From Arctopsyche grandis (Eukaryota; Arthropoda; Insecta; Trichoptera; Hydropsychidae): a DNA stretch of 64,000 nt. Below the pieces are notes generated by a model. It searched no databases, was not told the origin of the DNA, and saw nothing but the letters and a program-made list of their open reading frames with translations. Shown in pieces: positions 57,801-64,000 of the stretch. How positions within the stretch are numbered: the first letter of the stretch is position 1; the number at the start of each line of letters is the position of its first letter. A program made the position numbers and the translations under genes. The stretch spans positions 7,290,579 to 7,354,578 of the forward strand of contig NC_135356.1 in the NCBI RefSeq assembly GCF_051622035.1, read 5' to 3'.

Positions 57801-60800
57801 CAGTTGTTCTTCTGTAGGCTGCTCTTCTTCTGGTGCCACTTTCGTTTCGGTAATCTTTTTCTTAACGATTTTCTTCTTTTTCTCAATAACCTCTTTCGGT
57901 TTTTCTTCTTCCACGGGCTTTTCGTCAAGAGGTTTAGTTTCAAGTAATTCGGTCTCGATTATTTGAATGTCTACGGTTGTGACGGGCTCTTTACCGTCTT
58001 CTTCCACCGTAACAATTTCCGTGATTTCTTGTTGCGGTCCCAAATCTTTCTTTATCACCCGCTTTTTGATCTTCTTACGTTCCACTTTTCCTTCGTGGGT
58101 TTGTACTTCTGTCACCGTAACAGTTTCTGGATATTCCTCAGTAACCTTCGCCTGTTTTTCAGTTACTTTGAGAGGTTTGAGTTTTTCTGTCGTTTCATCG
58201 ACATCAAATTCCTCAACAGTTACTGTAGTTTGGGGTTTCTTTTTGCCCTCTTGTATAGTTACAATTTCTGTAACTTGTTCTTTGGAACCCTTTCTCTTTT
58301 TGAGTATCTTCTTTTTTATGGTGCGTTTTTCGGGTAAACCTTCATCGGTTCGTACTTCTGTTACGACGACTTCTTCGGGAAGTTCTTCAATTGTCACAGC
58401 TTCGTCTTGTGGGAATTGTGGAAGAGATTTCGTTTCTTCAAATATGTCACCCGATTCTTCAGGAGTTTTTTCAACCACCGTCGTAACCGGTTTCTCGGTT
58501 CCTTCTTGCGTGGTCGTTATTACTGTGACCTTTTCTTCACCGTCAACAACTCTCTTGATCTTTCGTTTCTTAATAACCTTCTTGTGAATTTTGCCAGTTT
58601 TATCTTCAACTTCGACAGTTTCCGTAACTTCTGGCATTTCTTCAACAATTTGTGGTTCCTCCCTTACGATTATTTCTTCGGGAACGGTTTCATCTTGAGT
58701 TATGACTTCAACAGTGGTCACAGGTTTTTCATCACCTCGAATAACCGTCTTCACTGTCATCGTTTCCTCAACTGTACCGTCTTTCTTTTTGAAAATTCGT
58801 TTTTTGGTAATCTTTTTAGTAGGTTTTCCAGTTTTCTCATCTGGTACAATTTCCTCGATTACTTCTTCTGGATATTCTTTAACTTCTTCTATAGGTTTTA
58901 TTTCTTCTTCTGGATGTTCTCCTTTCTTAATCACAACTGTTTTCTTAATTATTTTCTTTTTAATAACCTTTCTTTTAATTATCTTTCCAGTTTCATCCGG
59001 TACAGTCTCTTCAATGACTTCGTCGGGATATTCTGTGACCTCGTCAATCGGTTCAACTGTTTCTTCTTCAGGTTGTATTTCTTGATCTGAAATCCTGGTT
59101 TCGATAATTTTTTTCTTTATGATTTTCTTCTTTTTATCCGTTATTCTCACTTGCTTAATCTCTTCTTCTGGAGTTAATTCGAATGGCGTCGTTTCTAACT
59201 CTTCAATTGTAATAGTTTCTTCATTTTCCGGTTTTATTTCTTCTTCATACGTTATTGTTTCTTTTTGTGGTCGTTTTTCCTTCTTGATTATTGTCTTTTT
59301 AGTTTTCTTTATTTCAATTTGCCCCTCATGTAATTCAACCTCTGTAATTGTGACAGTATCGGCAACTTCATTTATAAACCTAGCTTTTTCTTTTTTATAT
59401 TCAAAAGGTTTGATAAACTCGATTGCATCGGTTTCGGAATCTGCAGAAAGAACATCATTTTTCTTTATATCTGTTTTTTCATCTTCTATTTCTTCTCGTT
59501 TTTTGATTATCTTTTTCTTAATTGTTCTCTTTTTGACTATTCCGTCAGTTGTTTCCTCTGGTAATTCTTCTATAGTTATTTCTTCTTCCGGGGCACTTTG
59601 TTTAACTGTCATAATTTCTTCTTCTACTTCAATAGTTTCTTCTCCTTGATCATTTTTTATGACCCTTTGTTTTTTCACTACCTTTTTAGATACCTTACCT
59701 ACAGTGTCTTCAATAACGATTGTTTCGGTAACCTGAGGCTTTTCCTCAAGTTGTGTTGTAATTGGCTGTGTGCGTTTTGTGATTGGAGTGGTTTCGTCAA
59801 AGTTTTCTGAAATTATAAATGAACAAATAAATTTGTATGGCCACAATATATATTTTTTTTGTTTGTATCATGTATATATTTGTTATGTCTTTTTTACCTT
59901 CATATATGTGTGTTGTTGAGTTTTTAGTGTCTTTGACTGCAGGTATAATTGTTAGCGTCGTGTCGTACTCTTGTATTATATCATTTTGTTCCAATGGCAT
60001 GGTAGAATCTTCTGTGTTTTTATTTGTAGTGGGGGTTTTATGTGTTTTTTTATCTTTTTTTGTGTCGTGAGTTGTTTTGGGTTTACCTGAATCAGTTTTG
60101 ATGTCTGAAAGAGATTCTTCAATCTCGCTTGTTTCGTTAATTGGTATTGCTTTTGTTATATTACAATATAATGTATCAACCGTATGTATGGAAACCGTGT
60201 TCATGTGATCATCTACGAGTTTTGCTTGTTGTGGGTTTTCAAACAGAGGTTCGATTATTTCGAATAATTCAATTTCGTCAGATGGACCTTGGTCAGGTGT
60301 GTCTTTTGGTGTTTCTGGTTTAGAGTCACTAGTCTGTTTTTTCGTAATCTTCTTTATTAATCGTTTTTTGGGCATATCTTTAGGTAATACATCTGTCGTT
60401 TTATCTGGGATTTCTTCAATTATAAGAGAATCTTCTAATGTTTGGGGTATATCTTCAATTACTTGTTTAATCATTGTTTTAGGACTTTCGGTACCTTCTT
60501 GAACTGTGATAATTTCCGTTACGTTTTCTTTTCCATCTTCAGCTACTCTCTTGATTTTTCTTTTCTTAATTATTTTTTTGACAATTTTGCCGGTTTTGTC
60601 TTCCACTTCGACAGTTTCTGTAACCTCTGGCATTTCTTCTACAATTTGAGGTTCTTCTTTTACGATTACTTCTTCGGGAACTGTCTCATCTTGAGTTACG
60701 ACTTCAACAGTGGTCACAGGCTTCTCATCACCCCGAATAACCGTTTTCACTGTCATCGTTTCCTCAACTGTACCGTCTTTCTTTTTGAAAACACGTTTTT

Positions 60801-63800
60801 TGGTAATCTTTTTGGTTGGTTTCCCGGTTTTTTCATCCGGTACAATTTCTTCGACAATTTCTTCCGGATATTCTTTGACTTCTTCCGTCGGTTTTATTTC
60901 ATCTTCTGGTTGTTTTACTTGCTTAATCACAACCGTTTTCTTGATTACCCTCTTTTTGATAATCTTCTTTTTAATAATCGAGCCAGTGTCATCCGTAATA
61001 AACTCTTCGATGACTTCTTCCGGCTGTTCCATTACCTCTTCAACAGGTTGTACTTTTTCTTCTTCAGGCATTTCTTCAGTGGGTTCTTCTTGTTTGTTGG
61101 TTATTAATTTTTTAATCACTTTTTTCTTTATAATTTTCCTTTTAATTATTTGTCCCGTTTCATCCGGTAAAGACTCTTCGACAATTTCTTCCGGCAGTTC
61201 TGTTATGTCTTCAACCGGTTCTATTTTTTCTTCCTCGGGAATTTCTTCAGAGGGTTCTTCTTGTTTGTGGGTAATAGATTTTTTGATCACCTTTTTCTTT
61301 ATTATCTTCTTTTTAATTATTTTTCCAGTGTCGTCCGTTACAGTCTCTTCGATTACTTCTTCCGGCAATTCAATTATTTCTTCAATTGGTTCCACTTGTT
61401 CTTCCGTAGGCTGCTCTTCTTCTGGAGCCACTTTTGTTTCGGTAATCTTTTTCTTAACGAGTTTCTTCTTTTTCTCAATAACCTCTTTCGGTTTTTCTTC
61501 TTCCACGGGCTTTTCTTCGAGAGGTTTGGTTTCAAGTAATTCGGTTTCGATAATTTGAACGTCTACGGTTGTAACGGGCTCTTTACCGTCTTCTTCCACT
61601 GTAACAATTTCCGTGATTTCTTGTTGCGGTCCCAAATCTTTCTTTATCACCCGCTTTTTGATCTTCTTACGTTCCACTTTTCCTTCGTGGGTTTGTACTT
61701 CCGTCACCGTAACAGTTTCTGGATATTCCTCAGTAACCTTCGCCTGTTTTTCAGTTACTTTGAGAGGTTTGAGTTTTTCTGTCGTTTCATCGACATCGAA
61801 TTCCTCGACAGTTACGGTAGTTTGGGGTTTCTTTTTGCCCTCCTGTATAGTTACAATTTCTGTAACTTGTTCTTTGGAACCCTTTCTCTTTTTGAGTACC
61901 TTCTTTTTTATGGTGCGTTTTTCGGGCAAACCTTCTTCGGTTCGTACTTCTGTTACGACGACTTCTTCGGGAAGTTCTTCAATAGTCACAGCTTCTTCTT
62001 GTGGGAATTGTGGAAGAGATTTCGTTTCTTCAAATATGTCACTCGATTCTTCAGGAGTTTTTTCAACCACTGTCGTGACCGGTTTCTCGGTTCCTTCTTG
62101 CGTAGTTGTTATTACTGTGACCTTTTCTTCCCCGTCAACCACTCTCTTGATCTTTCGTTTCTTAATAACCTTCTTGTGAATTTTGCCAGTTTTATCTTCA
62201 ACTTCGACAGTTTCCGTAACCTCTGGCATTTCTTCAACAATTTGTGGTTCCTCTCTTACGATTATTTCTTCGGGAACGGTTTCATCTTGAGTTATGACTT
62301 CAACAGTGGTCACAGGCTTTTCATCACCCCGAATAACCGTCTTCACTGTCATGGTTTCCTCAACTGTACCGTCTTTCTTTTTGAAAATTCGTTTTTTGGT
62401 AATCTTTTTGGTTGGTTTTCCAGTTTTCTCATCTGGAACAATTTCCTCGACAACTTCTTCCGGATATTCTTTAACTTCTTCTATCGGCTTTACTTCTTCT
62501 TCCGGTTGTTTTTCTTCCTTAATGACAACTGTTTTCTTGATTAATTTCTTTTTAATAATCTTCTTTTTAATAATTCTTCCGGTGTCATCTGTAATCGACT
62601 CTTCGATGACTTCTTCAGGTTGTTCTGTTATTTCTTCAAACGGTTCTAATTTTTCTTCCTCGGGAATTTCTTCGGAGGGTTCTTCTTTTTTGTGGGTAAT
62701 CGATTTTTTGATCACCTTTTTCTTTATTATCTTCTTTTTAATTATTTTTCCAGTATCGTCCGTTACCGACTCTTCGATTACTTCTTCCGGCTGTTCAATT
62801 ATTTCTTCAATTGGTTCCACTTGTTCTTCCGTAGGCTGCTCTTCTTCTGGAGCCACTTTCGTTTCGGTAATCTTTTTCCTGACGATTTTCTTCTTTTTCT
62901 CAATAACCTCGTTCGGTTTTTCTTCTTCCACGGGCTTTTCGTCGAGAGGTTTGGTTTCAAGTAATTCGGTTTCGATAATTTGAACGTCTACGGTTGTGAC
63001 GGGCTCTTTACCGTCTTCTTCCACTGTAACAATTTCCGTGATTTCTTGTTGCGGTCCCAAATCTTTCTTTATCACCCGCTTTTTGATCTTCTTACGTTCC
63101 ACTTTTCCTTCGTGGGTTTGTACTTCCGTCACCGTAACAGTTTCTGGATATTCCTCAGTAACCTTCGCCTGTTTTTCAGTTACTTTGAGAGGTTTGAGTT
63201 TTTCTGTCGTTTCATCTACATCGAATTCCTCAACAGTTACGGTAGTTTGGGGTTTCTTTTTGCCCTCTTGTATAGTTACAATTTCTGTAACTTGTTCTTT
63301 GGAACCCTTTCTCTTTTTGAGTACCTTCTTTTTTATGGTGCGTTTTTCGGGCATACCTTCTTCGGTTCGTACTTCTGTTACGACGACTTCTTCAGGAAGT
63401 TCTTCAATTGTCACAGCTTCTTCCTGTGGGAATTGTGGAAGAGATTTCGTTTCTTCAAATATGTCACCCGATTCTTCAGGAGTTTTTTCAACCACTGTCG
63501 TGACCGGTTTCTCGGTTCCTTCTTGCGTGGTCGTTATTACTGTGACCTTTTCTTCCCCGTCAACCACTCTCTTGATCTTTCGTTTCTTAATAACCTTCTT
63601 GTGAATTTTGCCAGTTTTATCTTCAACTTCGACAGTTTCTGTAACCTCTGGCATTTCTTCAACAATTTGTGGTTCCTCTCTTACGATTATTTCTTCGGGA
63701 ACGGTTTCATCTTGAGTTATGACTTCAACAGTGGTCACAGGCTTTTCATCACCCCGAATAACCGTCTTCACTGTCATGGTTTCCTCAACTGTACCGTCTT

Positions 63801-64000
63801 TCTTTTTGAAAATTCGTTTTTTGGTAATCTTTTTGGTTGGTTTTCCAGTTTTCTCATCTGGAACAATTTCCTCGACAACTTCTTCCGGATATTCTTTAAC
63901 TTCTTCTATCGGTTTTACTTCTTCTTCCGGTTGTTTTTCTTCCTTAATGACAACTGTTTTCTTGATTACTTTCTTTTTAATAATTCTTCCGGTGTCATCT
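33677..64000 (-). CDS. sls: Sallimus / insect titin, 3' part (partial: continues beyond right edge)
   Basis: Exons in transcript order: over 64000-59898, 59806-53213, 53120-46599, 46145-46098, 46007-45909, 45753-45601, 45281-44310, 43836-42460, 42383-42096, 42014-41873, 41044-40335, 39271-39221, 36444-36142, 36066-35962, 35882-35688, 34290-33985, 33873-33677. The frame is unbroken for about 22.2 kb (about 7,390 residues). All junctions are phase 1 except one phase 2. Order N to C: PEVK-like repeats, SH3, nine Ig, FN3, two Ig, three FN3, tail ending IWHYAKQLFK. This SH3 plus terminal FN3 layout next to a huge PEVK region is that of insect sallimus/D-titin, which links the Z-disc to thick filaments and acts as a molecular spring. 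Projectin or twitchin would carry a kinase domain, which is absent. Confidence 0.88.
33985..34290 (-). CDS. sls: sls C-terminal FN3 domain (fourth)
   Basis: A 306-bp exon after acceptor TTCACTTCAG: VPSPPTAPLEIRSIGTNCII, EWGQPESDGGSPLLGYNIAI, EYLIRIYARNEIGSSDPLES and AIPCL. It ends at TTAG|GTGAG. It can also be read straight through into the last exon because the next intron has no stop in frame. Confidence 0.86.
34862..35383. mobile_element. Element B (TTAA-flanked MITE), copy 1
   Basis: 522 bp, the same length as copy 2 and collinear with it: TTAAGAGGGCTGTACACCCG at the left, TGTCCAGCCCTCTTAA at the right, and interior ATAGATGCATCCCAATGGTGG. It is inserted in the sls intron between the last two FN3 exons, with TTAA at both ends. 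Confidence 0.87.
35688..36066 (-). CDS. sls: sls FN3 domain (third), split over two exons
   Basis: Exon 36066-35962 encodes GTPSAPLNVRVVETTSRSV and IKWSPPESDGGSPVI. Exon 35882-35688 completes it with GYILEYKLASSNTWSKVATV, and LKVTAENIVGIGLPA. The phase-1 junction falls at the conserved G-Y of strand C. Confidence 0.87.
36142..36444 (-). CDS. sls: sls FN3 domain (second of four in the window)
   Basis: One complete FN3 domain in a 303-bp phase 1/1 exon: DKPSKPEGPVIMKEIDKESI, IEWKPPLDDGGIDLTKYAIE, KVADVDKDVETYCVQRL and QYMFRIMAQNPAGMS. Intact Trp, Tyr and the N-x-x-G-x-S ending are classical for muscle FN3 modules of the titin/twitchin type. Confidence 0.88.
36537..37610. mobile_element. Foldback element A, copy 2, interrupted by element B
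   Basis: Same ends and interior as 29429-29917: GTGGCTATTTGCAGGTACTA with three tandem end units on the left, GCGCATGCGCGTGAAC, and three units on the right. At its internal TTAA it is split by a 522-bp insertion (36693-37214). Removing the insertion restores the arrangement CATTTAATGTATGCTAGAC seen in copy 1. Confidence 0.87.
36693..37214. mobile_element. Element B (TTAA-flanked MITE), copy 2, nested in element A
   Basis: Begins TTAAGAGGGCTGTACACCCG and ends CCAGCCCTCTTAA. The TTAA appears once at each end, and the uninterrupted element A at 29.4 kb has a single TTAA. This is the pattern of TTAA-targeting (piggyBac-type) insertion. The interior has ATTGAGTGAATGCGACAGT and no coding capacity. 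Confidence 0.87.
37846..38826. mobile_element. Non-autonomous hAT element with perfect 8-bp TSD GTGTATAT
   Basis: The ends CAGCGTTTCCCAACCTGTGG and AGGTTGGGAACCGCTG are classic hAT termini (CAG-x-GGTTCCCAACC type). Sub-terminal GGTGGTACGC/ACCAAGTGGTACG motifs are inverted at both ends. Perfect duplications GTGTATAT flank it at 37838-37845 and 38827-38834. The 981-bp interior has no intact transposase; a short minus-strand open frame (38128-38391) is not recognisable. Confidence 0.9.
39221..39271 (-). CDS. sls: sls 51-bp micro-exon
   Basis: Acceptor ACATTTATAG, donor GGCATCG|GTAAAA. It encodes DGDSRGKSKSSAEEGI with phase-1 split codons at both ends, placing a short hydrophilic linker between the last Ig and the terminal FN3 run. 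It is in a region poor in other coding signal, so it rests on splice sites, frame and composition only. Confidence 0.62.
39584..39949. repeat. Foldback/TIR element, copy 2
   Basis: A near-complete palindrome. The ends TTGGTGCATCCGCTCTAAAA and TTTTAGAGCGGATGCACCG pair, and the centre is AAGATTCGGAACTTATCGAATCTT flanked by arms with TGAGTTGGATCTTTC. It shares inner sequence (GTGCACATCGAAAGGTTAC) with the copy at 14912-15267. It lies in the sls intron 39272-40334. Confidence 0.75.
40335..42014 (-). CDS. sls: sls FN3 domain (two exons) followed by two Ig domains
   Basis: Exon 42014-41873 carries the FN3 first half (PSPPGTPDVLEMGTDYVTLH, WKESDYDGNSPPVCYILEY). Exon 41044-40335 completes it (WLEITN, YIARVKAYNSVGTSS). 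The split is at phase 2, the only non-phase-1 junction in this gene segment. Then come two Ig domains: KVEWFKDGK...GKYSCKATNELG and NIKWFKNDV...GKYTIRVENSHG. The intron between the two exons (41045-41872) contains an inverted-repeat element. Confidence 0.85.
41227..41705. mobile_element. GC-rich TIR element with 4-bp TSD (ATAT)
   Basis: A 479-bp block from TGTAACGTAGAGATTAGGTG to CACCTAATCTCTACGTTACA. Inverted arms of about 93 bp also share ACCTGATCTCTCGTTCGCGC and CAAAATGTCCTCG. Flanks are ATAT at 41223-41226 and 41706-41709. The centre is markedly GC-richer than the host intron and holds CCATATTTAAACCCG and GTGTTTATTCG. The class is uncertain: TG...CA ends with a 4-bp duplication suggest an LTR, but the long arms suggest a DNA element. 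Confidence 0.7.
42096..42383 (-). CDS. sls: sls single-Ig exon
   Basis: A 288-bp, phase 1 to phase 1 exon. It encodes APKITEFKDLYKVKSGDDVT, PKDEWSVDKKV (the core Trp) and SGSYKLQLTNNFGKA (Tyr-x-Leu in place of Tyr-x-Cys). It is one Ig domain immediately before the first FN3 domain. Confidence 0.85.
42460..43836 (-). CDS. sls: sls exon with five Ig domains
   Basis: Five tandem I-set domains: TISWLRNNK...GDYKCIAHN; ECETSHTVSTKWYQNGK...GEIKCTVKG; IPEFIRKLQDFEVKEREVAI...GEYTCKLRD; PPEITTQMKDQTINKGEKAS...GEYSCRVGN; and MEVHWYKNGKEI...ASYSCKVFD. Short spacing (about 90 residues each) indicates rigid tandem Ig packing. The exon starts with EPTEENEEPPLFIERF and ends LIVE before GTTTGT. Confidence 0.88.
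44310..45281 (-). CDS. sls: sls exon with three Ig (I-set) domains
   Basis: After the linker PTAEEQAIAPRFIEKL, the domains are recognised by their W and Y-x-C pairs: PQITWF...AGTFTCVAKNAAG, PEITWL...EGTYEVVAVNREG (the second Cys is replaced by Val) and PKITWLKN...DAVYTVRATNTEG (Cys replaced). A Ser-rich linker (SRKSLSRESSLADILEG) separates domains 1 and 2, a possible phosphorylation target. It is 972 bp, phase 1 to phase 1. Confidence 0.87.
45601..46007 (-). CDS. sls: sls SH3 domain, split over two exons
   Basis: Exons 46007-45909 and 45753-45601. The SH3 fold signatures are present in order: VREGDIVFAVYSYMAE (ALYDY-like), DEAINLVEGERLYIL (E-L-S-F/GD-like), NQDWWFVRKHLTEEKGWVPA (double Trp and G-W-V-P) and QYV. 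The domain is joined in phase 1 across a 155-bp intron that is mostly (TA)n. SH3 domains in titin-like proteins are expected to bind proline-rich stretches, possibly the adjacent PEVK region; this is inference. After the domain comes the linker TVYLQKKLYEKIDKLPVF. Confidence 0.87.
45762..45843. repeat. (TA)n microsatellite filling the SH3-splitting intron
   Basis: About 40 TA units between 45762 and 45843, ending only 8-9 bases from the acceptor (GTTTGTAG, next to 45753) on the minus strand. Confidence 0.95.
46098..46145 (-). CDS. sls: sls 48-bp micro-exon
   Basis: Between acceptor CCAATCACAG and donor GAACAAG|GTTTGT. It encodes AVSMSISKEADVSEQ with split codons at both ends (phase 1 to phase 1). 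It joins the PEVK exon to the SH3 exons and could be skipped without a frame change. Confidence 0.75.
46599..53120 (-). CDS. sls: sls giant PEVK-like exon C with 40-residue repeats and a duplicated conserved module
   Basis: A 6,522-bp exon (2,174 codons). It enters after TGTGTTTCAG (ETIQDENIKNVTITP...), which extends it about 290 bp upstream of the first ATG at 52830, and leaves at GTACAAG|GTTACT. Most of it is Pro/Glu/Val/Lys repeats (PKKVKPEEPEKLKPKEP). Two non-repetitive modules of about 125 residues, near 51690-52030 and 49400-49770, share LLKSRI-x5-WPP-x2-LK and ILSRN-x-KEA-x-KI-x-RK. A 120-bp tandem array occupies about 47690-48480. The 3' portion changes to Ser/Glu-rich acidic repeats (EVSIKILEKDEGPENVNFSL). 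Confidence 0.87.
47690..48480. repeat. 120-bp coding tandem repeat in sls exon C
   Basis: About seven head-to-tail copies of exactly 120 bp (40 residues). The anchor AAGCCTAAACCCAAA-type string recurs at 47701, 47821, 47941, 48061, 48181, 48301 and 48421 on the plus-strand coordinate. The encoded unit contains EEITIKKVEEIKEPEKVEDV, then EEAVILKKKPKPKPVIEE. Copies differ by scattered substitutions. Confidence 0.92.
53213..59806 (-). CDS. sls: sls giant PEVK-like exon B
   Basis: A 6,594-bp exon (2,198 codons) entering after acceptor AATTTCAG with ENFDETTPITKRTQ and leaving at GTTCAAG|GTAAAA. Its first roughly 300 residues are a diverged version of the repeat (VTETIVIEDTVGKVSKK, EEITIEELPEETTDG). 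Near-identical super-repeat copies follow, then a unique tail (SDTIVSDEPVLEEICENLPE). It is predicted to be disordered and elastic. Long open frames on the plus strand over this exon are composition artefacts. Confidence 0.87.
53560..64000. repeat. Coding higher-order repeat of 1,425 bp (plus or minus 171 bp) in sls exons A and B
   Basis: The same anchor (TCTTTCTTTTTGAAAA, one base changed in some copies) starts at 54676, 56101, 57526, 58780, 60776, 62372 and 63797. Spacings within exons are 1425, 1425 and 1254 (exon B) and 1596 and 1425 (exon A). The two odd spacings differ from 1425 by exactly 171 bp (57 residues), the length of one lysine-rich block (PEEVIEESITDDTGRIIKKK...). Each 475-residue unit is itself made of roughly 57-80-residue sub-blocks of the form acidic-VTE, GK, IKKRVIKK, VTTV. 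Confidence 0.93.
59898..64000 (-). CDS. sls: sls giant PEVK-like exon A (open at right edge)
   Basis: The frame is open from the window edge to donor ATATGAAG|GTAAAA (59898). It is almost wholly composed of the 475-residue super-repeat, rich in Lys, Glu, Val, Pro, Thr and Ile (VPDEKTGKPTKKITKK, TVEVEDKTGKIHKKVIKKRK, EEGLPEKRTIKKK). The last third is diverged: the repeat decays (ITKKQTSDSKPETPKD) into unique sequence ending NSTTHIYEG. The copy at the right edge lacks five residues (one IIKKK block) relative to sister copies. Confidence 0.85.

Noticed and set aside
53859..62544. Several 200-412-codon plus-strand open frames (for example 53859-54953, 56709-57947, 61555-62544)
   Set aside because: All lie antisense to the sls super-repeat, recur with the same period, and consist of Phe/Ser/Leu-rich strings; stop avoidance follows from the sense codons.

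Overview
This is an AT-rich arthropod (almost certainly insect) nuclear genome window. The evidence is three intron-containing animal genes with GT-AG splicing and dense repeat debris: hAT-type and TTAA-flanked MITEs, tRNA-headed SINEs, LINE 3' ends and solo LTR-like pieces. The order cannot be fixed from the sequence alone. I rebuilt the gene models by hand, checking splice signals and intron phase at every junction.

Region 1 (about 0.66-20.3 kb, minus strand) is a complete kon-tiki/perdido (CSPG4/NG2) gene. It has 22 coding exons and encodes 2,286 residues: signal peptide, two laminin-G domains, a cysteine cluster, a long run of CSPG repeats, one membrane helix and a 61-residue tail. Its large introns hold a LINE 3' end, two SINEs, a solo LTR-like element and foldback elements. 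Region 2 (20.3-25.6 kb) is intergenic and carries four copies of one short hAT-like family, each with a perfect 8-bp target duplication, plus LINE 3' ends and a long palindrome. Region 3 (25.6-30.6 kb, plus strand) is a complete 262-residue syntaxin-7/12-type endosomal Qa-SNARE in seven coding exons. Region 4 (30.6-33.7 kb) is intergenic.

Region 5 (33.7-64.0 kb, minus strand, continuing off the right edge) is the 3' part of an insect titin, sallimus (sls). From N to C terminus it has three giant Pro/Glu/Val/Lys-rich exons (at least 4.1, 6.6 and 6.5 kb), a 16-codon exon, a split SH3 domain, nine Ig domains, FN3-Ig-Ig, a 17-codon exon, three FN3 domains and a short conserved tail. This is about 22.2 kb of coding sequence. 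Apart from the junction inside the first FN3 domain (phase 2), all sls introns seen here are phase 1.

The most remarkable structure is a coding higher-order repeat in the sls PEVK-like exons. A 1,425-bp (475-residue) unit recurs with exact 171-bp (57-residue) gains and losses. It runs across two exons with nearly identical DNA, while the flanks next to the intervening intron are strongly diverged. Next in interest are a natural insertion/empty-site pair that proves TTAA target duplication for one MITE, and the four-copy hAT-like MITE family. Functionally, kon (muscle-tendon attachment) and sls (sarcomere spring) are both muscle genes on the same strand, with a syntaxin between them; nothing in the sequence shows co-regulation.
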